The notes under the pieces were generated by a model, which saw only the letters and a list, made by a program, of their open reading frames with translations, did not search any database and was not told the origin of the DNA. From Omnitrophica WOR_2 bacterium RIFCSPLOWO2_01_FULL_41_12 (GTDB taxonomy: Bacteria; Omnitrophota; Gorgyraeia; Gygaellales; Profunditerraquicolaceae): 11,447 nt of DNA. The stretch lies in the NCBI GenBank assembly GCA_001805765.1, contig MHGW01000025.1, positions 1,375 through 12,821 of the forward strand, written 5' to 3'. The position numbers and the translations under genes were made by a program. Below, piece by piece: positions 7,366 to 11,447 of this stretch (the stretch's first letter is position 1; every line of letters starts with the position of its first letter).

Positions 7366-7593
7366 CTACGACCAGATTTGTCTATGGCTCAACGCCGATT
7401 TCTTATTGAGATTAGCCTCTCTTTTATTGGCTTCTTTCACCCAATAGGCATCCTCGCAGTATTCTATAGCCTCTCTAATTAAATCCCTTGCTTTCAGGGA
7501 CAAAGATGTACCGTCTCTTTTAGCCAGACGCTGTATGGCTGAATAGAGTCCAGGCTCCAAAACAACATTTAAACGCGGATTTTTAGTAGACAT
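7366..7593 (-). CDS. Ribbon-helix-helix antitoxin of the RelE-type pair
   Basis: This 75-aa protein begins with a beta strand and two helices typical of ribbon-helix-helix DNA-binding proteins (PRLNVVLEPGLYSAIQRLAK, then SLSLKARDLIREAIE), followed by a charged toxin-binding tail (AYWVKEANKREANLNKK). It should neutralise the toxin encoded 4 nt downstream and repress the pair. A strong Shine-Dalgarno, GGAGGTG, ends 4 nt before the ATG (7598-7604). This contrasts with the neighbouring modules, which lack one. The family is recognised by fold pattern; I do not assign a specific named subfamily. Confidence 0.82.
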   Translation of the reverse strand: MSTKNPRLNVVLEPGLYSAIQRLAKRDGTSLSLKARDLIREAIEYCEDAYWVKEANKREANLNKKSALSHRQIWS

Positions 7594-7610
7594 TTTTCAC
7601 CTCCAAATAT

Positions 7611-7639
7611 AGTGTATCACTTATGATGCATTTTGTCAA
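7611..7639 (-). promoter_or_regulatory. Promoter and likely operator of the RelE-type pair
   Basis: The minus strand has TTGACA (7634-7639), a 17-nt spacer and TACACT (7611-7616), a near-consensus sigma-70 promoter. The 18-bp element at 7613-7630 is an imperfect palindrome with TG.ATCA and TGAT.CA half-sites inside the spacer and -10. That is the expected position for autoregulation by a ribbon-helix-helix antitoxin. The transcript would have a leader of about 11 nt, enough for the Shine-Dalgarno sequence. Confidence 0.75.
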
Positions 7640-7716
7640 GAGAAAAGAATATAATCAAATCCGAAATTAAATAAAATATAGTTGGGTATTTCATATTAAA
7701 TCCTTTGTTTCCTTTT

Positions 7717-7743
7717 CGGTGCGATGAGTTTGAGTTTCATTTT
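7717..7743 (-). repeat. Interspersed repeat copy E with mini-ORF 7696-7740
   Basis: This 27-nt block is identical to copies B and C. It supplies the stop codon of the Fic gene: the Fic TGA (7737-7739) overlaps the repeat's ATG as ATGA. The mini-ORF reads MKLKLIAPKRKQRI and stops at 7696-7698. A second short frame (25 codons, 7617-7694) opens 1 nt later and ends inside the relBE promoter. Unlike B and C it does not reach the next gene start. Confidence 0.85.
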
Positions 7744-8798
7744 TCTGAAATCTTGTAATAAGCGTTCCTGCCTTTACCAACCAACACGATTAACTTTGCA
7801 TTTATTAACTTAGAAATTTCTTTAAGTATCGCTTGGCGCGTTATACCAAACATATCTCTTAAATCTTTATTGCTAACTTTGCCTTTTTCTTGAATCCGTT
7901 CTAAAATTTTTATCTGTTTCTGAGTTAGTTCAATCCTTTCTCCATCTTCTATCTTGGGAGATATTCCAATTTTCCTGATAAAATCCTTTACTTTATTTAT
8001 TGAATACAAAACTCCGTCTGTAAAATATTCTAGCCAGTTGGTAATATTTCCTTTGTTTATTTGTGCTGTTTTTAGCGCTGCGTAATACGCGGGCCTATTT
8101 TCATCATAATAATCATCAAGCGCAAAAAATCTGCGATGGTCAAAGCCGCTTTTATACAAAACCAACGACGCCATCAGCCGCGCCGTCCTCCCATTTCCAT
8201 CAATAAACGGATGAATTCTTGCGATTTCATAATGAACGATACCTGCAAGAATGACAGGATTGACTTCCTTTGTCTTATCCAAATTGAGCCAATCTAAAAA
8301 TTTGGCTGTTAGCCGTGGCACATCTTTTGTTTCTGGCGGCATATACTCCACAATTTCCTTGAAACTCGTACCATCAAATATACGCCTGCCTATAAAAACC
8401 TGCCGGTTTCGAAAAACACCGCAATCTTTATTATCCCGAAGAGTACCGATTGTAATAGTCTTGTGAATCTTGAGAAAGAGTTTAATATCTATGGTTTTTT
8501 TACTTGCGTATTCGGGAATTGAATCTAACGCTTTGAGGTAATTTAAAACTTCTTTCTTGTCTTTCTCAGTGGCTATGACTTCTTTGCTCTCTGATAAAGC
8601 TGCGACCTGCTCAAACGTTAATTTATTCCCCTCAATGCTCGTAGACGAATGAGCGTTATGGATCCTAGCTTCTTTCCTTAGCTTCAACTCCCACTTAGGG
8701 ATAAGTTTGGATTGTTCAATAATCTCTCTCCCGGCCATAATCCGGGAGATGTTATTAAGAATTTTGTCTGTAATCGTATATTTCGGCTCAAATACCAT
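7737..8798 (-). CDS. Class II Fic-domain protein with C-terminal winged helix
   Basis: Fic enzymes transfer AMP or another phosphate-containing group to hydroxyl side chains of target proteins. The full active motif HPFIDGNGRTAR is at 196-207, with catalytic His196. The N-terminal inhibitory helix motif, S52-T-S-I-E56-G57 within SSTSIEGN, places this in class II: the Glu blocks ATP binding until released. Residues about 290-353 form a winged helix (ELTQKQIKILERI, then NKDLRDMFGITRQAILKEISK), so the protein probably binds DNA, possibly its own repeat-rich promoter. At 353 aa the length is typical. The ATG has no Shine-Dalgarno and lies 6 nt after a TATAAT, implying a leaderless message. Its stop lies within repeat copy E. 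The substrate is unknown; a stand-alone toxin or regulatory role is possible. Confidence 0.92.
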   Translation of the reverse strand: MVFEPKYTITDKILNNISRIMAGREIIEQSKLIPKWELKLRKEARIHNAHSSTSIEGNKLTFEQVAALSESKEVIATEKDKKEVLNYLKALDSIPEYASKKTIDIKLFLKIHKTITIGTLRDNKDCGVFRNRQVFIGRRIFDGTSFKEIVEYMPPETKDVPRLTAKFLDWLNLDKTKEVNPVILAGIVHYEIARIHPFIDGNGRTARLMASLVLYKSGFDHRRFFALDDYYDENRPAYYAALKTAQINKGNITNWLEYFTDGVLYSINKVKDFIRKIGISPKIEDGERIELTQKQIKILERIQEKGKVSNKDLRDMFGITRQAILKEISKLINAKLIVLVGKGRNAYYKISEK

Positions 8799-8804
8799 AG
8801 TGTT

Positions 8805-8847
8805 ATTATAACAAATGACAACCTAAATGACAACCTAAATGACAACC
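8805..8847 (-). promoter_or_regulatory. Fic promoter built from three 12-bp tandem repeats, leaderless
   Basis: Three head-to-tail units AAATGACAACCT occupy 8813-8847 (the last is one base short of a full match). On the minus strand each supplies TTGTCA. The middle one (8828-8833) lies exactly 17 nt from a perfect TATAAT (8805-8810), which ends 6 nt before the Fic ATG. The outer two copies may be operator half-sites for the Fic winged helix, which is inference. Confidence 0.7.
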
Positions 8848-8863
8848 AATTAATGCCACCTGG

Positions 8864-10018
8864 TCAAAATGCTATTGCCTTATCTAAGACGGCTAATGGT
8901 ATAACCGTAATATTTTTACTTAAAGAATATCCGTCTTTCCCTGGATAAACTACCCAGAGATGTTTTAGCGATAACTCTTTAAGGGCAAAACGCATGGACG
9001 GTGTTAAGGATGGCGCCTGTGTATACTTAACTTCTATGCCGTAGAGTTTGCCTTTTTTCTGAAACACCAGATCAAGTTCTGCTCCCGTATGCACTGCCCA
9101 AAAGAAAACTTCCTCTTCTTTTAAGTGCAAATTCGTGATTACTTCTTCTAATGCGAATCCTTCCCATGAAGCGCCAAGTTTAGGATGAGATAATAAATCT
9201 TTTTTATTTTCTAATGATAATAAGGCGTGTAAAATACCCGCATCACGAAAATATATCTTGGGCCTTTTAACAAGCCTTTTCTTAGTATTGTAATACCATG
9301 GACGCAGTTGCCGGACCATGAAAGTTCCTGATAATAAATCTAGATATCTTTGCGCCGTATGATCCGAGACTCCTAAACTCCTGCCTACTTCAGAAGCATT
9401 AAATATTTGACCGTGATAATGCGCCAGCATTCCCCAAAAACGGCTTAATGATTTAGCCGGAATCTTTAGGCCTAACTGCGGGATATCGCGCTCTAAGAAA
9501 GTTGCGATAAAATCCTGCCTCCACTGATAAGAAGACACGTCGCTCGAAGCCAGGTATGAGCGGGGAAAACCACCTCTTATCCATAATCTCTCCAGATTTT
9601 GAATACCTATGTGCTTAAGAGAAAAACCGCCTATTTCCAGGTAGCTGATACGCCCGGCTAAAGACTCCGAACTTTGTTTGATTAAATCTCTCGATGCACT
9701 TCCTAAAATCAGATATTTTGTCTGTTTGGAACGGTCAGAAAGCACTCTTAAGACTGGAAAGAGATTTGGTAGCCTTTGTATCTCATCAATAATAACAAAT
9801 CCCTTAATATCTTCTAAAGCTAATAAAGGATCTCTAAGCCGTTCGATATCTCTGGGATTTTCAAGGTCAAAAATAGTAACTTCTAAGCTTAAAGGACGAG
9901 AAAATTGATGCGACAGGGTAGTTTTCCCGCATTGCCTGGGACCTAAAATAGCGACAATGGGATTATCTTTGAAAAGTTTCTTTAATAAATCTAATTCGGA
10001 AGACCTTTGTATTTCCAT
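8864..10018 (-). CDS. AAA_14-type ATPase with DUF4143 C-terminal nuclease-like domain
   Basis: This 384-aa protein has a P-loop GPRQCGKT (26-33), Walker B FVIIDEIQR (74-82) and a sensor strand YLILGSASR (102-110). After a winged-helix-like segment (NASEVGRSLGVSDHTAQRYLD, from about 217 on), the C-terminal DUF4143 region carries a PD-(D/E)xK-like pattern: Glu294/Glu295, GAELDLVF with Asp316, and IEVK with Glu329 and Lys331. Such proteins are common in mobile and accessory DNA, are often annotated as ATP-binding proteins, and have no settled function. A nuclease role is inference from the fold pattern. The gene is monocistronic by layout, with its own promoter and inverted repeat. There is no Shine-Dalgarno before the ATG at 10018. 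Confidence 0.88.
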   Translation of the reverse strand: MEIQRSSELDLLKKLFKDNPIVAILGPRQCGKTTLSHQFSRPLSLEVTIFDLENPRDIERLRDPLLALEDIKGFVIIDEIQRLPNLFPVLRVLSDRSKQTKYLILGSASRDLIKQSSESLAGRISYLEIGGFSLKHIGIQNLERLWIRGGFPRSYLASSDVSSYQWRQDFIATFLERDIPQLGLKIPAKSLSRFWGMLAHYHGQIFNASEVGRSLGVSDHTAQRYLDLLSGTFMVRQLRPWYYNTKKRLVKRPKIYFRDAGILHALLSLENKKDLLSHPKLGASWEGFALEEVITNLHLKEEEVFFWAVHTGAELDLVFQKKGKLYGIEVKYTQAPSLTPSMRFALKELSLKHLWVVYPGKDGYSLSKNITVIPLAVLDKAIAF

Positions 10019-10024
10019 ACTAAT

Positions 10025-10065
10025 AGCTTACCATGAAATTTCGATATGTCAAGGCGAAATTTCAT
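10025..10065 (-). promoter_or_regulatory. ATPase promoter with 11-bp inverted repeat, probably leaderless
   Basis: Arms ATGAAATTTCG (10033-10043) and CGAAATTTCAT (10055-10065) are perfect inverted copies separated by 11 bp, and each contains the self-palindrome GAAATTTC. On the minus strand TTGACA (10047-10052) lies between the arms. A weak TAAGCT (10025-10030) follows after 16 nt and ends 6 nt before the ATG. The geometry suggests a dimer operator. The right arm touches the stop codon of the upstream reductase-like gene. Confidence 0.55.
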
Positions 10066-11087
10066 TATATCAATGGCGCATCGGGGACCCAAACCTCAAA
10101 GCCGTGACGGACAGCGATGTCCGCGATTTCTTCCATTTTATCCAAATTTATATTGTCACCTAAGGAATAATTCATAAATCTGCCTTCAAGGGTCAAAAGC
10201 ATGGTTTCGGCGACAGAAGCATAGACTGTATTTTTAGGTAGTCCTGTATCTACGCCAAAGTCGGTGGCGAAGGGAAGTTTAATTAAACCGCCATCAATAA
10301 GGGAAATATCTCGCTGGGGATTTACTTTACCGGCTATATTCTTAGGCACAGAAACATCGCAAACTAAAGCACCGGATTTTAATTCTTCTATATTCAGCAA
10401 GGCCTCGGGAGCGCTGGTAGTGGTAATGACAATATCGGCATTTTTGACTGCTGTATGCGCATCTTCCTCTATATTTACCTCAACGCCATTGAAGTTAAGG
10501 ATTGTATCTTTGAGCCGCTCTAATTTATCTCTGTGCCGGGCAGTAATAGTTATTTTGGGAATATACTCGGAGAATTTTCTTACACATAATGAACCAATGG
10601 AGCCAGTGGCGCCAATTACGGCCAGATGAGATTTTTTCAGGTCTATGTTTTTGACCTTCGCCATCCTGTATATTGCTTCAAAGACCGACCAGGCAGTATA
10701 GGTATTACCGCTGGTTACGGGAATTTTTAAACTATTAGCAATGGCCTGGCCTTTATCTCCTACTATTGAGGTATATCCGCCTAAACCTATAATCTCCGCA
10801 CCTAAGCGTTCAGCAATATGGCCGGCAGAGATAATTTTCTCCAGCACAAAACCTTCCTCTAAATCCAGCATCTGTTTGGGCAGCAACGGGCAGGCAATAA
10901 AATAGCCCTGGATTTCTTTGCCTTGGATAGAACGCACACTCTTTATATGGCTGACCTTAAAAGGCGGAAGATTTTTTAAGGAAGTCTTAATGATAAAATC
11001 CGGTACAATTCTGATTAATGGCCAGAAATTCTTTAATTGCTCAATGGTGATGGGATGGACTATAAAGGCGAAGGTGTTCATCGCCAC
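10065..11087 (-). CDS. Acyl-ACP reductase-like (AAR/COG5322) protein with serine in place of the nucleophilic cysteine
   Basis: The length of 340 aa matches cyanobacterial long-chain acyl-ACP reductase. Shared features include LGGYTSIVG near 102, TSGNTYTAWSVFEA (125-138), the dinucleotide-binding IGATGSIGS (158-166), LIDGG (263-267) and the C-terminal AETMLL, NYSLG and KMEEIADIAVRHGF. AAR reduces fatty acyl-ACP to aldehyde through a cysteine thioester (Cys294 in the Synechococcus enzyme, within FACFAESM). The aligned site here is YASVAETM, with Ser291 encoded by TCT. If the Cys chemistry is required, this copy may be a non-reducing partner, a hydrolase-like variant or inactive. The GTG at 11087 has AAGG 7 nt upstream; the ATG at 11081 would instead overlap the upstream stop as ATGA. 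Both are plausible. Confidence 0.85.
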   Translation of the reverse strand: MAMNTFAFIVHPITIEQLKNFWPLIRIVPDFIIKTSLKNLPPFKVSHIKSVRSIQGKEIQGYFIACPLLPKQMLDLEEGFVLEKIISAGHIAERLGAEIIGLGGYTSIVGDKGQAIANSLKIPVTSGNTYTAWSVFEAIYRMAKVKNIDLKKSHLAVIGATGSIGSLCVRKFSEYIPKITITARHRDKLERLKDTILNFNGVEVNIEEDAHTAVKNADIVITTTSAPEALLNIEELKSGALVCDVSVPKNIAGKVNPQRDISLIDGGLIKLPFATDFGVDTGLPKNTVYASVAETMLLTLEGRFMNYSLGDNINLDKMEEIADIAVRHGFEVWVPDAPLI

Positions 11088-11447
11088 AGTAAGACCTTTC
11101 TTTTCTTGCGAATGTTATGTTTTATGCCCAGGATTTCCTCGTGGGAAATGGCTCTTTCATGGCTGGTCAGGCCGGCGATTTCAAAGCCGTGTTTTGCGCC
11201 TAAGCGGATAATTTCCCTTATTTTTGCGGCGTCAAATTCCTTGCCCAGCGAATAATTCTCAAATTTTCTCTCCAAAGCCAAAATCATCGGCTCAGCCATA
11301 CAAGGGTAGCACAGGCCTTTGGGCAGGCCAAAGTCAAAATTAAAATCCACATTATTTCCCGGCGGCCGGATGGTTACGCCATCAATTACTAGTATATCCT
11401 TGCGCAAACTTGAAGACATGCGGCGCGGATATGAAGCATCAAAGATT
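11078..11447 (-). CDS. Partial acyl-ACP reductase-like paralogue retaining the cysteine (runs off right edge)
   Basis: The last 122 codons are present. The frame stays open to the window edge and the residues upstream of the first internal ATG (IFDASYPRRM) are homologous to LVCDVSVPKNI of the neighbouring paralogue, so the gene continues beyond the window. It contains LVIDGVTIRPPG, DFGLPKG, then CYPCMAEPMILALERKFENY, with the second Cys aligning with the AAR nucleophile. KIREIIRLGAKHGFEIAG matches the C-terminus of the neighbour. A basic tail (KHNIRKKRKVLLWR) extends beyond the usual end. It overlaps the downstream paralogue by 4-10 nt depending on start choice, so the two are cotranscribed. 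It may be the catalytically competent member of the pair. Confidence 0.82.
   Translation of the reverse strand, partial: IFDASYPRRMSSSLRKDILVIDGVTIRPPGNNVDFNFDFGLPKGLCYPCMAEPMILALERKFENYSLGKEFDAAKIREIIRLGAKHGFEIAGLTSHERAISHEEILGIKHNIRKKRKVLLWR

Noticed and set aside
7617..7694. 25-codon frame between repeat copy E and relB as a small hydrophobic peptide gene
   Set aside because: It has no ribosome binding site, overlaps the relBE promoter and operator, and its hydrophobicity is expected from AT-rich noncoding DNA.
3790..7743. Integron cassette array: genes each followed by a similar site
   Set aside because: The repeats are short, lack the paired R/L box inverted structure and GTTRRRY core of attC sites, and clearly encode the start of a radical SAM protein. 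No integrase is present. The cassette-like layout is real but the integron label is not supported.
3790..7743. CRISPR array
   Set aside because: The repeats are separated by whole genes of very different length and there are no spacers or cas genes.
10264..10629. Plus-strand open frame of 121 codons
   Set aside because: It lies entirely antisense within the acyl-ACP reductase-like gene, shows no recognisable domain, and all other plus-strand frames are likewise antisense shadows of strong minus-strand genes.
11078..11419. A complete small gene starting at the ATG at 11419
   Set aside because: Homology to the paralogue continues upstream of that ATG to the window edge, so it is an internal Met of a longer truncated gene.

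Overview
All recognisable genes in this window lie on the minus strand, so the biology reads from right to left. The DNA is AT-rich, most strongly at the left end; the right end looks less so by eye. It uses the standard code and carries several toxin-antitoxin-like modules, a class II Fic protein, a DUF4143-type ATPase, kinases with an N-terminal 7TM sensor, and an acyl-ACP-reductase-like pair outside cyanobacterial context. This mixture suits an uncultured Gram-negative-type bacterium (Omnitrophota or a similar lineage). That placement is a guess; no rRNA or other marker gene is present.

Right end (10065-11447): two tandem paralogues related to cyanobacterial long-chain acyl-ACP reductase (AAR, COG5322). 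The upstream one is cut by the window edge and keeps the cysteine that aligns with the AAR nucleophile. The complete downstream one has serine there.

Middle (5493-10018): an accessory block made of an AAA_14/DUF4143 ATPase, a Fic protein, a RelBE-type pair and an AbiE pair (type IV toxin-antitoxin). Three of these units (ATPase, Fic, AbiE) have promoters whose -10 hexamer ends exactly 6 nt before the ATG, which implies leaderless mRNAs. The RelBE pair instead has a promoter plus a strong Shine-Dalgarno sequence.

Left end (1-5424): a 7TM histidine kinase, a relic of a B12-binding radical SAM gene, an intact B12-binding radical SAM gene, a LuxD-like acyltransferase/thioesterase fused to a methyltransferase, and a second 7TM kinase running off the edge. 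The radical SAM, LuxD-methyltransferase and second kinase genes are tightly coupled (20-nt overlap, then 3-nt gap). This could be a lipid-derived small-molecule pathway with its own sensors.

The most unusual feature ties the middle and left together. A short repeat, identical over 27 nt in three copies with one core copy and one degenerate copy, sits at the 3' end of the Fic, RelE, AbiEii and kinase genes, within a few bases of the stop codon. Read on the minus strand it is a start codon followed by MKLKLIAP. The leftmost copy continues, after a 2-nt frameshift, into about 45 codons recognisable as the N-terminus of a B12-binding radical SAM protein. The repeats therefore look like copies of the 5' end of a radical SAM gene, each left at the boundary of an accessory module. 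Several of the resulting mini-ORFs also overlap the start codon of the next gene, so they may act as translational couplers.
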